A DNA stretch of 64,000 nucleotides, taken from Pseudothauera rhizosphaerae. Lineage in GTDB: Bacteria > Pseudomonadota > Gammaproteobacteria > Burkholderiales > Rhodocyclaceae. Position 1 is the first letter of the stretch. Each line of letters starts with the position of its first letter. Shown here in pieces: positions 9,183 through 17,674 of this stretch. Where the stretch lies: contig NZ_SSOD01000017.1 of NCBI RefSeq assembly GCF_004801305.1, positions 1 to 64,000 on the forward strand. The letters run 5' to 3'. A program made the position numbers and the translations under genes. A model generated the notes under the pieces. It made no database searches. It was not told the origin of the DNA and saw nothing but the letters and a program-made list of their open reading frames with translations.

Positions 9183-10136
9183 GGAAACTCTGATCTATTC
9201 AGAGTCGTTAAAATATTGAAGTCACAAATCACGCCACGTCCATGAAGCAAACGACCTTCGCCTCGCTGGCCTTTGACAGCAAAAAAACAGACCCGCCGGG
9301 AACGCTTCCTGTCGGAGATGGATGCGGTGGTGCCTTGGGCCGCATTGCCGACGGTGATCGAGCCGCACTATCCGACGACAGGTCGGTGTGGTCGTCCGCC
9401 GATGGCGCTGGCGACGATGCTGCGAATCTACTTCATGCAGCAGTGGTACGCGCTGTCGGGCCCGACTATCATTCATGCCCCGCCCTCGACGAAGAACCGG
9501 GACAGGAAGCTCGATCCCGAGAGGCATCAGACGAAGAAGGGCAAGCAGTGGTACTGCGGCATGAAGGTGCATGTCGGCGCCGACGTTAATTCCGGGCTCG
9601 TACATACGGTTTCGGTCACGCCGGCCAACGCCTGTGACAGCAGCCAGTTGCCGCACCTGCTGCGCGAGGGCGACCGGACGGTGTTCGGCGACAAGGGCTA
9701 CATCAACAACAAGCTCAAGCGCCTGGCTCGCAAGGCCGGAGTGTTCCGGGCCGTGTCGCTCAAGGCAAGCATGGCGCACCCGCTGACCGGGGCCAACAAG
9801 CTCTTTAACCACAAGATGTCCCTCGATCCGTGTGCGGGTCGAACACGTGTTTCGCGTCATCAAGCGCCAGTTCGGCTACACGGAGGTGCGCTACAGGGGG
9901 ATCGCGAAGAACGCCGCTCGGGTGTTCTCGCTGATCGGGCTGACCAATCGTTACTTGGCGAGGCGGGCGCTGATGAGTTGATAGGTGAAGTCCGTCCTCG
10001 GCGCCCGCGAACGGGCGCGTGGGGTTGAAACGGTCATGAAAAGCAGCAGTAGGAGCGGAAAAAACGATCATCAGAGTCGGCGGCGAATGGCTGGCTTGGG
10101 TGTGATAGCCCAGAACATCAATTGATCAGAGCTTCC
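9183..10136 (+). mobile_element. Decayed IS5-family insertion sequence (copy 1)
   Basis: The remnant is bounded by imperfect terminal inverted repeats: GGAAACTCTGATCTATT at 9183-9199 on the plus strand and, reading inward from the right end, GGAAGCTCTGATCAATT ending at 10136. The right flank is CTAA, the target preferred by IS5-group elements; the left flank no longer matches. It contains a transposase pseudogene with several lesions. A second relic of the same element lies in the opposite orientation at 21304-22200, so the two bracket the glycan island. Confidence 0.8.
9242..9981 (+). pseudogene. IS5-family transposase, frameshifted and internally deleted
   Basis: The reading starts MKQTTFASLAFDSKK, then shifts frame in a run of seven A residues (near 9281) into KQTRRERFLSEMD. 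After YFMQQWYALSGP it jumps directly to TIIHAPPSTKN, so the central part of the DDE domain, including the second catalytic region, is deleted. A third lesion near 9823 shifts the frame again before the RVFRVIKRQFGYT-type C-terminus, which ends at 9981. The second acidic block (VFGDKGY) is still readable. It cannot make an active transposase. Confidence 0.85.
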
Positions 10137-10644
10137 CTAAGCTTCGTTTACGCACGGGTATCGCTGGGCTGCCATGGCACACCCAGCCAGCCGGTAAATC
10201 TCGCGTCACTATCGATCCAGCGCCAACAATACATCCGTGCCCAATACGGACATTTCCAATAATTATTGACCCAAAGCCGATCAGATTGTCGCCTTCAATT
10301 ATCACGGTGCTTGGAGGGAGCCGACCTCCCCAATAGACATTCTCCGATATGCCATCAAATTTATGATCGTTACCAATGATGCTAACGCTGCTTGAGATCA
10401 AAACTCCGTCACCGATCTCAAGGTTTGTTTCAAGATGAAAATTTGCGCCTATGCTTATGTCGGTTCCAAATCTAATATATTCAGGCGGTAAGAACGTACA
10501 ATTCCTACCAAAATGGAAATTTTCGCCGTGCTTAAGTTTATCTCCCAGTTTTAAGCGTAGCCTGGCAAGGCGTGCGGTTCGAACCAATGCCCTAACGAAT
10601 ATGAGGGGTCGTGGGATAGGCTGGAAAGGAGACGGTCTACTCAT
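10126..10644 (-). CDS. Hexapeptide-repeat acyltransferase (O-acetyltransferase-like)
   Basis: A 172-residue left-handed beta-helix protein with repeated [LIV]-G-x4 hexads: FGTDISIGANFHLETNLEIGDGVLIS, then IEGDNLIGFGSIIIGNVRIGHGCIVGAGSIV, ending in the PAIPVRKR cap typical of sugar O-acetyltransferases such as WbbJ/maltose acetyltransferase relatives. The likely role is O-acetylation of a glycan residue. Its stop codon and last codons lie within the inverted repeat of the adjacent IS relic (right end 10136), so the natural C-terminus may have been trimmed by insertion. The start overlaps the wzy-like stop by eight bases, indicating the same operon. Confidence 0.8.
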   Translation of the reverse strand: MSRPSPFQPIPRPLIFVRALVRTARLARLRLKLGDKLKHGENFHFGRNCTFLPPEYIRFGTDISIGANFHLETNLEIGDGVLISSSVSIIGNDHKFDGISENVYWGGRLPPSTVIIEGDNLIGFGSIIIGNVRIGHGCIVGAGSIVTRDLPAGWVCHGSPAIPVRKRSLGKL

Positions 10645-11845
10645 TTCTTACCTCGGTAAGTTTTCGAGAAATACATCCTGATAAATACCAGAAAAGTATC
10701 CCAAATACGGGCCATCGTAGCGTCTCGTGGAAAACACCATAAACTAATGCGGCTCCCAAAGCTGCTGATGCAGCCCTCAAGATGATGCCCATGCGTAAAT
10801 CCCTCGCTGCTCTCCACGTTACCTGATAAAAGATCAGCAGTTCGATGAAGAGCCCAATTACACCTGTGCGAAAAATTGAATCTATAAATTGACTGTGCGC
10901 CGATGTGGATGGGATGACGTTTCCGAGTGGGTCAATTATGTCTATAGGGAAATACGAAGGGCCTAGTTGTCCAAAGCCAAAGAAAAAAGCCGTAGGGTGT
11001 TGAGTGAGAGTCTCTAGAAGCCCTTTCCATACTTCGATTCGAATGTTTGCAGAATAATCCTTTTCGATCACATCCTTTGAGAAAAAATATTCCTCAAATC
11101 TAGATGTTATTTGTTCTGCTATTGTGCCGTCTTGGCTAAGAGTTATCAATAACATGAAAGCCAAAAAACCTATGACTGTGACGAAAAGGGTCGCGATTTT
11201 CTTGATTGGAAGGAGTGGGATAAGAAAGAATATAACGGCAAACCATGCAACGTAAGCCGCACGTGTTAATGAGAGAAGTACTACTGCAGTTCCAAGTGCC
11301 CACGAAATAAAAAAATATTTCTTTAAGTAAATGGCAATTGCGCCGAAAGTCCAGGACCAGAATACGATTATTAATGGCATTCGCTGTTCTGTTATTTGCC
11401 TGGCAAGATACAGATCTCCGGAAAAAATAAAGAAGAGTATTAAAGATATGGTGGTGGCTAGAAAAATCAAATTAAATTTTGACAATATCGTCAATAGTTT
11501 GGCGTCTGGTATGTGTGTCAGCCGTCCGATAAAATATGGGGAGATAATAATAAATGACCACGCTAATGAGACGAATCGTGCATTGAAGGTAGTATGGGTT
11601 TCTTGGTTTATGTGAAAAGCAGTTCCAAGGAGAAAGGAAATGAATATCCAGACGATGTATATAAAAACAAATTTATCTATATTTGATTTTAATCCAATGG
11701 TTCTCGATTTTATCAAGGCAAGCTTTGCTGCTGTGGTAAAAAGAGATATGGCTAGCCATATAGCTGAAAGGTAATAGATGGGGGCCCCGCCGATAGAGTA
11801 ATATAAGGGAAATATCGAGGAGGCAAATAAAAGAAGCGGAAGCAT
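10637..11845 (-). CDS. Wzy-like O-antigen polymerase / O-antigen ligase family membrane protein
   Basis: A 402-residue inner-membrane protein with about ten to twelve hydrophobic helices and a large periplasmic loop. Within the loop, NIRIEVWKGLLETL and STSAHSQFIDSIFRTGVIG match the Wzy_C signature (arginine in the first, histidine in the second) shared by polymerases and WaaL ligases. Since an O-antigen ligase candidate occurs separately at 28382, polymerase is the better guess. The gene is markedly richer in A/T than the flanking fucose and core genes, as is usual for wzy. It is coupled to the acyltransferase downstream. Confidence 0.75.
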   Translation of the reverse strand: MLPLLLFASSIFPLYYSIGGAPIYYLSAIWLAISLFTTAAKLALIKSRTIGLKSNIDKFVFIYIVWIFISFLLGTAFHINQETHTTFNARFVSLAWSFIIISPYFIGRLTHIPDAKLLTILSKFNLIFLATTISLILFFIFSGDLYLARQITEQRMPLIIVFWSWTFGAIAIYLKKYFFISWALGTAVVLLSLTRAAYVAWFAVIFFLIPLLPIKKIATLFVTVIGFLAFMLLITLSQDGTIAEQITSRFEEYFFSKDVIEKDYSANIRIEVWKGLLETLTQHPTAFFFGFGQLGPSYFPIDIIDPLGNVIPSTSAHSQFIDSIFRTGVIGLFIELLIFYQVTWRAARDLRMGIILRAASAALGAALVYGVFHETLRWPVFGILFWYLSGCISRKLTEVRNE

Positions 11846-11902
11846 ATTTTTTCAAGGATGCGGTCAGTCCGCTCAAGAAAAGAGTGAAAGATGTGTATGA
11901 CG

Positions 11903-12808
11903 CTATATGTTTAGGTGTGCGTCTGTGACGATCGAATCTGCTGGAATTCTTTCAAATGCATCAATATATGTTTTACTGCTTGCATTTTTTATTTTGATAT
12001 TGTGTGTTTTTGCGTATTCATTCAGGGTGTAATATTGATTAAAGACTTGCCCCCAGCGAATGAATATCTCTCCAATATTGAATTGTGCGTGAGCGTCCTT
12101 ATAGATTGGTCTGGGCGGGGCTTCATTGTCATAGAAATGAGTTTGGTTTGCCTCGAGGATGTTTTTTTCAGTTATTTTTATTTCTTCATGCCAAGAGTGG
12201 TCTGCTCCAAAAATATATATGTTCTTGTATTTTGCTGATATTGCTAAGAATGTCGTGGCGATTAACACATTGTAGGCCGGGGGGAGTGCAAGATTTTTGT
12301 CATAAAGAATGCGGATCAAGCTTGGGAAACCTGTTGCAGGTACTCTATTGTAGTATTTTATTGAAATGTTTTTATTTGATATTTTTTCTATGAATTCAGA
12401 ATTTCTTGCTTCGTATGGAACTATTAGCGTTAGGGGCCATTTTGTTTTTTGATTAAGGCTCTGTTGGAGCCCGTCGAGAAGGCTTTTGACCTCTTGCGAT
12501 ATATCTTTTTTCCAATGGCTTGAATCTGCTAAAACGTAGTGAGTTGGCTTTATGGATTCAAAAAAATCTGAATTTGCAAAGAGATTTACCGACCATATAT
12601 CAAAATCACCTTCTCTCCTTGCGTTTTTTATGGTTTCTCTGCCGTTCTTTAGCGAGGGGCCGTTTCCAAGAACAATTGCATTGTTGGCGGTTCTAGCGGG
12701 TGTGGCTAAATTCGTTTTCTTTGAGAATAGAATTACGGCGGCAAATGAGGCTGCTGTTTGAAGTGTCAAACTGAGGATTGACGAGAGTTTTTTAAGTGTA
12801 CTTTTCAT
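11903..12808 (-). CDS. GT42/DUF115-like putative glycosyltransferase
   Basis: A 301-residue protein not recognised with certainty. A short hydrophobic N-terminus (possible membrane anchor, residues 10-28) is followed by NAIVLGNGPSLK, a Rossmann-like nucleotide-binding motif shared by GT42 sialyltransferases (CstII type) and DUF115/MptE-like proteins. Further along, NVLIATTFLAISAKYKNIY leads into IFGADHSWH, then QTHFYDNE and a YAKTHNIKIKNAS segment; this order matches the CstII layout including a histidine-containing loop. In a locus that appears to make a CMP-activated nonulosonate, a transferase for that sugar is a reasonable hypothesis. The gene is strongly AT-rich. Function is inferred. 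Confidence 0.5.
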   Translation of the reverse strand: MKSTLKKLSSILSLTLQTAASFAAVILFSKKTNLATPARTANNAIVLGNGPSLKNGRETIKNARREGDFDIWSVNLFANSDFFESIKPTHYVLADSSHWKKDISQEVKSLLDGLQQSLNQKTKWPLTLIVPYEARNSEFIEKISNKNISIKYYNRVPATGFPSLIRILYDKNLALPPAYNVLIATTFLAISAKYKNIYIFGADHSWHEEIKITEKNILEANQTHFYDNEAPPRPIYKDAHAQFNIGEIFIRWGQVFNQYYTLNEYAKTHNIKIKNASSKTYIDAFERIPADSIVTDAHLNI

Positions 12809-13117
12809 TTTCTCTGGAGAAGTTACATTAAGAGACCGAATTGCTCCGCAACTTCAGGCTCCGGTCCGGTTGTTCATCTTCGCTCTTCGGGTCAAGAGCA
12901 GGCCGGCATCGAACCAGCCCATGTTTTCTGAGAAGTCAATTTCCACTGGAAACGGCGCAGAGCCGGTATGCCTCCTTGTCGAGCAAGTTGGGCCGCAGCA
13001 CTAGCAAATGCCCCCGACGCCCCCTGCCGCATCAGGTCGGCTAGCAGGGTTTGCCGGCTACTCGAAGAGATCATGCATATGTAGGCTCTGTCTCCATGGC
13101 TCGGCGGCGGGATTGCC
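12809..13117. other. Gene-poor gap between the AT-rich genes and the coupled operon
   Basis: About 310 bases at which base composition changes from AT-rich to GC-rich. A 60-codon minus-strand frame (12892-13074, LLADLMRQGASGAFASAAAQ in its middle) has coding-like composition but no recognised family and no clear ribosome site. It may be a remnant of a lost gene. No terminator hairpin with a T-run was seen. Confidence 0.4.
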
Positions 13118-13750
13118 TTAAAGCTCCAGCCACTTCACCACTTCGAATATTTCGGCATAGCGCACGCCAATGCGCTGTCCCGCGTTCTCCGCCTCATTGC
13201 GGAAAAAGGCGATCCATCGCCGACCGGTCCGCTCCATTTCGGAAGCATGGGCTTCGATCGCACGCTGCTTGGTGTTCCAGTGATCCGTGATATCAGTATA
13301 GAAGTTTCCACGGAAGTCCTGGGTCGAGTGGTACCAGTTGCTGCGGTACATCAACAGCCGCGGCACATGCCGGCAGCTGTGCAGTGACGCTCTTGCAACG
13401 GCCTGGTGATCGTGGTGGATGTCACCTACCCAATGCGTGTAGACGAGGTCGATTTTCAGATCTTCAACCAACTTGAGTATCTTGATGTTCAAGGCATCGA
13501 CGAATTCGACCTCCAGCGTCTTGAAGTCGCCGCAATGCAGTTGCCGGACGCCCAGGATTTTCATCGCTTCATCCGCCTCCTCACGGGCTACCGTGCTGCT
13601 GCGAACCGATTGGTCATACTGGTTTGCAAACCCGGAAACCGTGGCAACGAAGACATAGACATCGTCACCTTTGCTCGCGTGGCGGGCCAGTGTCCCACCA
13701 CAACCCAGCTCGACGTCGTCGAAATGCGCACCTATCGCAAGAATCTTCAT
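13118..13750 (-). CDS. PIG-L family deacetylase
   Basis: A 210-residue LmbE/PIG-L metalloenzyme. The zinc-binding N-terminal motif AIGAHFDDVELGCGG (A-H-x-D-D) and the distal IHHDHQAVARA histidines are intact. The family removes N-acetyl groups from sugars such as GlcNAc-PI, mycothiol precursors and some nucleotide sugars. It is the last gene of the ten-gene coupled run; its ATG overlaps the wbqC stop (ATGA). In a nonulosonate-type pathway it could expose an amine for a different acyl group. A longer frame opens at 13792, but the ATG at 13750 aligns with the family start. Confidence 0.88.
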   Translation of the reverse strand: MKILAIGAHFDDVELGCGGTLARHASKGDDVYVFVATVSGFANQYDQSVRSSTVAREEADEAMKILGVRQLHCGDFKTLEVEFVDALNIKILKLVEDLKIDLVYTHWVGDIHHDHQAVARASLHSCRHVPRLLMYRSNWYHSTQDFRGNFYTDITDHWNTKQRAIEAHASEMERTGRRWIAFFRNEAENAGQRIGVRYAEIFEVVKWLEL

Positions 13751-14448
13751 GGTCGACTCCTCAACAGGGCTCGGGTCCCCATCACCCCACAATTGAACAA
13801 TGCATCCAGAACTGAAAGATTAGGCACGAATGGCCCAAATTGTTGAGCGTAAGTCGGGTGCTCAAACGATTGCCAGATCAGTTTGATGTCTGCAGCGGCA
13901 AACTTTTCGGGTTCCATGTAAGCTCGCGCACCATTACCAGACAGATAGCGCGAAGCCCCGACCTTCTTCAGCAAGTCGATCAGCAACTCATTCTTCTGTC
14001 CTTGTGGCTGGAGCGTACTGGAAAAAACGAAGGGAATGCGCACGTCCAGGAGGTCAGCTAGGGTGTCCAGCCACCGGAGGTTAAAGTCAACCATCCGTAC
14101 AGGAACCGTACGATACAAATTCTCGACCACCGGCATAATCTCGGCATATGCTGGGGCCTTGCGGTAGTTCTGGCGCAGCAAGGCCAAGTTGCCGTCCACC
14201 CACTGGTTGTCCGCGGTGAGTTCGATCTGGTTGATTGGGGTACCCAAGGGCGGCTTCTTGATGCCCAAGGTCAACCAACGCTCACCGGTCTCTGTCTTGA
14301 TCTTGTCGCGGTGGGTCCAGCTCCGGCTGGTATTGGTGACAAATTGCACGTGATCCAGCGCGATGAACAGGTCGGCCTGCAAGAAGCGGTGGAAGAAGCC
14401 CAGATATGGTGCGAAATCCGGCTGGTGGATAACAACCGTGCGGCTCAT
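13747..14448 (-). CDS. WbqC-family protein
   Basis: A 233-residue WbqC-like protein. It starts VVIHQPDFAPYLGFFHRF, where family members carry the IxQPxYxPxxGYF motif, followed by LFIALDHVQFVTN and SRSWTHRDKIKT. WbqC proteins are found in O-antigen and glycolipid loci, but their reaction has not been established to my knowledge. Here the gene sits between the PseG-like and PIG-L genes with four-base overlaps on both sides, so it is very likely required for the same sugar. The conserved N-terminal residues suggest an enzyme rather than a scaffold. Confidence 0.85.
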   Translation of the reverse strand: MSRTVVIHQPDFAPYLGFFHRFLQADLFIALDHVQFVTNTSRSWTHRDKIKTETGERWLTLGIKKPPLGTPINQIELTADNQWVDGNLALLRQNYRKAPAYAEIMPVVENLYRTVPVRMVDFNLRWLDTLADLLDVRIPFVFSSTLQPQGQKNELLIDLLKKVGASRYLSGNGARAYMEPEKFAAADIKLIWQSFEHPTYAQQFGPFVPNLSVLDALFNCGVMGTRALLRSRP

Positions 14449-15422
14449 GAACCCTCCTCTGCTAGATTTCTCAAAGCTTTCACCACGCGGTCGCAGCCGA
14501 GCAGATCAACCGCGCGCATGCCTGCCTGGCTCATTTGGGCCATCTGTAGCCGGCGGTGGAGCACAGATAAGTCCAGATCTTGGTGGAAACCCGCAAACAC
14601 GCTTCCACCTAGCCGCTCGAGCGCACGCCCTACAGGCACTTCAAAGTGTTCATTGGCCACCACAATGCAAGGCAATCCCATCGCATTCGCTTGGAATGGA
14701 GTCATTCCACCGCCTGTAATGGCAAGGTCATGTCGTGCCATCTCATCCGCCAAAGAGGGAACTCCACGGTGGTGTACCGTGAAGAAATCCGACGGAGACC
14801 GGGCCTGCACGGCCTCCACGTCCGCTACATGCTTGAATGACGGCCCCAGGACAACCGACGCGCCCTGCCCCAACGACAACAGTGCATCCATGATTCGTGG
14901 CGTGACACCCCAGGTGTCGCTGCCCCCCATCGTCACCAGCCAAGCGGAGGCGGTTTCGCGAACACGCCTCAGGCCCGCCAGCTTTGGATCGAGCACTAGG
15001 TAGTCGACCCCGCTCAGGATGCGGCGGCCGAGCAGGCTCCCGGTATCGTCGAACACGAGTGCGGCGATGTGCAGGTCGGCAACAGCCGCACCCGCCCCAC
15101 GGTCATCGAAAGTCGCCAATCGGACCCCACAAGATTTAACTCGATTGGCATGATCCTCGCTGGTGTCCAGTCTGTCGTTCACCCACACTTTCACGCTCGG
15201 GTGAGCAAGCAGCCAGGAAGCTTCCCAATTGTTGTCACTGCCCAAGTTAACCACATCGACTCGATGACCGTGACCCCGAATCAGGTTGAGAGCGACCGGA
15301 TCGTCATTGACGAGGAAGTGCAACGGCAAGCCGCACCCGCGCAACCCATCCGCCAATGTTAACGAGCGGTAGAGGTGGCCGAGTCCACGCGCATGCGAAC
15401 TCTCTATACAGATTGCGAACAC
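14445..15422 (-). CDS. PseG/SpsG-like UDP-sugar hydrolase
   Basis: A 325-residue GT-B-fold protein resembling PseG, which removes UDP from UDP-2,4-diacetamido-trideoxy-altropyranose before condensation in pseudaminic acid synthesis, and SpsG of Bacillus spore coats. The N-terminal ARGLGHLYRSLTLADGL matches the GxGHxxRxxxLA motif that carries the catalytic histidine. The C-terminal ITGGGMTPFQANAMGLPCIVVA is the nucleotide-binding loop. The start is GTG at 15422, overlapping the SpsF-like gene by 19 bases. Substrate cannot be read from sequence; it should be a nucleotide hexose made by the upstream genes. Confidence 0.8.
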   Translation of the reverse strand: MFAICIESSHARGLGHLYRSLTLADGLRGCGLPLHFLVNDDPVALNLIRGHGHRVDVVNLGSDNNWEASWLLAHPSVKVWVNDRLDTSEDHANRVKSCGVRLATFDDRGAGAAVADLHIAALVFDDTGSLLGRRILSGVDYLVLDPKLAGLRRVRETASAWLVTMGGSDTWGVTPRIMDALLSLGQGASVVLGPSFKHVADVEAVQARSPSDFFTVHHRGVPSLADEMARHDLAITGGGMTPFQANAMGLPCIVVANEHFEVPVGRALERLGGSVFAGFHQDLDLSVLHRRLQMAQMSQAGMRAVDLLGCDRVVKALRNLAEEGS

Positions 15423-16081
15423 AGTCGAATCGCCTCTTCAGTTTCGAGCGGACGGCCCAGACTCGCGTTCGCCAACTGGCATGCCCTCTGCCAATCATCC
15501 AGGGTGTCTACTGTCAGACGGAGCGCGGGGGCCACCTTGGCGGCAGGAACAACAAGACGTCCGATCCGGAATGCTTCGGGCATTTCCTCGATGTACTCGT
15601 TGACATGTTCCCGATGATTGGGCTTATGCCCTTCGGCATGACTCTTCGCCAGCGCCGCTCTGCTGAAAATTTCGGCCCCAACGCCCAGAGGCATCTGCCC
15701 AAAGGAATGGCTGTAGTCGTAGCAGCCCGAAAGATGCAAATCCAGCAAGCGGTCCAGTTCCTCGATGTCGGTAAAGGGATTGTCGGCCGTCAGGCGCACC
15801 ACATGCTCGAACCCGAACTGTTCAGCACACCGCCAATAGCGATCCAGCACGTCGGTCTCACTGCCACGGAAGGTCACCACTCCCTGCGAGTGGCACCACC
15901 GCGCGATCTCGTCATCCTGAACCTCGGTGGACGTCGCAACCACAATCACGACACGGTGGCGCAGATGGCCAAGGCGATCCAGCACATGCGCCAGAAGAGG
16001 GCGCCCCGCAATATCGCGCAACACTTTCCCGGGCAGGCGAGTCGAACCCATGCGCGCCTGAACGACAGCGCCGACGCTCAC
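15404..16081 (-). CDS. SpsF-like cytidylyltransferase (CMP-sugar synthetase family)
   Basis: A 225-residue nucleotidyltransferase of the SpsF/NeuA superfamily. The N-terminal loop AVVQARMGSTRLPGKVLRDI is diagnostic for SpsF-type proteins and binds CTP, and VVRLTADNPFTD holds the metal-binding aspartate. Partners in characterised pathways activate a 2-keto-3-deoxy sugar acid with CMP. It directly follows the NeuB-like synthase with a four-base overlap, which is the expected next step. The start is GTG at 16081. The activated product would be the donor for a downstream transferase. Confidence 0.82.
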   Translation of the reverse strand: MSVGAVVQARMGSTRLPGKVLRDIAGRPLLAHVLDRLGHLRHRVVIVVATSTEVQDDEIARWCHSQGVVTFRGSETDVLDRYWRCAEQFGFEHVVRLTADNPFTDIEELDRLLDLHLSGCYDYSHSFGQMPLGVGAEIFSRAALAKSHAEGHKPNHREHVNEYIEEMPEAFRIGRLVVPAAKVAPALRLTVDTLDDWQRACQLANASLGRPLETEEAIRLCSQSV

Positions 16082-17094
16082 ACCAAGTCTTCCCAGGTCA
16101 AGACGCTGTCCGGCTCCAGATCCCGCGCCAGGCGTCGCCCGAACAGATGGGAAAGGAACTTTGGCGCGATTCCATAGCCCGGTCGCTTGACCGCGACATC
16201 TCCGGCGCCAATGACATCACCGGCTTTCATGGATCGCTGCAGCACGACACTTTTCCGGTTGTTGCGCCGGGTGATCTCCTCGCTCGCGGCGGGTTCCTTG
16301 ATGCCACTGCCGTGCATGACCTCGAAAGCACGAACGGCGTCAACGAGCCACTTCATTTCAGCCGGATCGGCGGAAAGCATGTGGTCCGGCCCCTCCGCAT
16401 TCTTGTCCCAGGTGAAGTGACGCTCGATGACACGCGCACCCATAGCCACTGCACACAAGGACGCCACCGGTGTCAGCGTGTGATCGGAGTAACCCACGTC
16501 AATCTCGGGGAAGGTAGCCATGAGCGTCTGCATCGCAGCAAGATTCACGTTTTGCGGATGAGTCGGATAGCTGGTGATGGCATGCAGCAGCATCAACTGC
16601 CGACAACCCGCCTCCTGAATGACCGACACCGACTCTTTAACCTCGTCCAGTGTGCACATTCCGGTGGAAAGAATCAGCGGCTTTCCGGTCTTCGCTACAT
16701 ACCGCAGGAATGGTAGGTTCACCGCGTCATCGGATCCAATCTTGTGCGCCCCCACGCCACAAGCCTCGAGAAGGTCGACATCGAGTTCATGAGAGGGGGT
16801 CGAGAACCAGTCGAGCTGCTTGGTCTCGGCATAGCGAAAGACCTCGTGATGCAATTCGGCGTCAATTTCGTACTTCTTGAAGAGTTCATACTGGGATGCA
16901 ACCCCCGTGTTTTCCATATCGAAGACCGCCCGCTTGCTCGCAACGGTCTCCGCACGGTATGTCTGCAGTTTGACAGCATCGACCCCACAAGCCGCCGCCT
17001 CGTCGATGAGACGCCGGGCTTGCTCGCGCGTGGTGAAATTTCCGCCGATCTCGGCAATGATGTAGCAGCGATCGCTGCGATAGTTCTTGAACAT
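16078..17094 (-). CDS. NeuB-like N-acetylneuraminate/nonulosonate synthase
   Basis: A 338-residue sialic-acid-synthase-family enzyme that condenses phosphoenolpyruvate with a six-carbon (ManNAc-like) sugar. The TIM barrel starts CYIIAEIGGNF and continues AACGVDAVKLQTYRAE, HKIGSDDAVNLPFL, LILSTGMCTLDEV and VGYSDHT, all family landmarks. MGARVIERHFTWDK precedes the C-terminal SAF (antifreeze-like) domain at about residues 275-338. Which aldose it accepts (ManNAc, 6-deoxy-altrose or trideoxy-mannose type) is not deducible. The neighbouring 4,6-dehydratase and PseG-like hydrolase point to a 6-deoxy nonulosonate rather than plain sialic acid. Confidence 0.92.
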   Translation of the reverse strand: MFKNYRSDRCYIIAEIGGNFTTREQARRLIDEAAACGVDAVKLQTYRAETVASKRAVFDMENTGVASQYELFKKYEIDAELHHEVFRYAETKQLDWFSTPSHELDVDLLEACGVGAHKIGSDDAVNLPFLRYVAKTGKPLILSTGMCTLDEVKESVSVIQEAGCRQLMLLHAITSYPTHPQNVNLAAMQTLMATFPEIDVGYSDHTLTPVASLCAVAMGARVIERHFTWDKNAEGPDHMLSADPAEMKWLVDAVRAFEVMHGSGIKEPAASEEITRRNNRKSVVLQRSMKAGDVIGAGDVAVKRPGYGIAPKFLSHLFGRRLARDLEPDSVLTWEDLV

Positions 17095-17098
17095 TGGA

Positions 17099-17674
17099 TC
17101 AACTCCGAAACTTCACGACCCGCGCCGGCACGCCCACAGCAATGCCATAGTCAGGCACATCGCCGGTAACGACAGCATTCGCCCCGATGACGGCTCCGGT
17201 GCCAATGTGGACGTTCATCAGTATCTTGGCCCCTGCGCCAACCCATACATCGTTGCCGATCACCACCTCGCCGATGATTGCCTGCTGGTTCCGAATGGGC
17301 TGATCACGCGCAATGCCATGGCTGTGATCGATGATCTGCACATCCGATCCGAGCAGCACGTTGCTCCCGATGCGGATCAGATTCTTCGCTGTGATGATAT
17401 TCCTGCGTCCGACAACGGTGTTCTCTCCGATGAACACCTTAGGGGCGGGCAGTGTCAGTTGGAAAAAACTGTGATCCTGGATGGTGCAACCATTGCCCAC
17501 CTCCAGAACCGCGCCGTCCGCCAGACGGAACTCCGCACTGCGCTTGATGACCAACCCGCTTCCCGCACGACTGAGAAATCGCCAGGATTTGTACCGCGTC
17601 ACCAGATGCTGCCAGACCCCACCACGGTAGCGATAGCTCGCCTTGTCCGGCGAGGAGGCCCCCTGAACTGTCAT
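17099..17674 (-). CDS. Hexapeptide-repeat acyltransferase in the nonulosonate-like operon
   Basis: A 191-residue left-handed beta-helix acyltransferase. Hexads run through [46 protein letters not shown] and [19 protein letters not shown], closing with [12 protein letters not shown], the cap typical of sugar N- or O-acetyltransferases. The HSHG segment near residue 118 supplies the usual catalytic histidine. The ATG at 17674 overlaps the radical SAM gene's stop; a longer upstream frame is spurious. The likely role is acetyl-CoA-dependent acylation of the pathway sugar, like PseH/LegH functionally though of a different fold family from PseH. Confidence 0.85.
   Translation of the reverse strand: MTVQGASSPDKASYRYRGGVWQHLVTRYKSWRFLSRAGSGLVIKRSAEFRLADGAVLEVGNGCTIQDHSFFQLTLPAPKVFIGENTVVGRRNIITAKNLIRIGSNVLLGSDVQIIDHSHGIARDQPIRNQQAIIGEVVIGNDVWVGAGAKILMNVHIGTGAVIGANAVVTGDVPDYGIAVGVPARVVKFRS

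Noticed and set aside
11915..12761. Plus-strand frames with many phenylalanine and cysteine codons
   Set aside because: Antisense of the AT-rich GT42/DUF115-like gene; no coding features.
12892..13074. 60-codon minus-strand frame in the island gap
   Set aside because: Could be a gene remnant, but has no start context or recognisable family, so not called as a gene.
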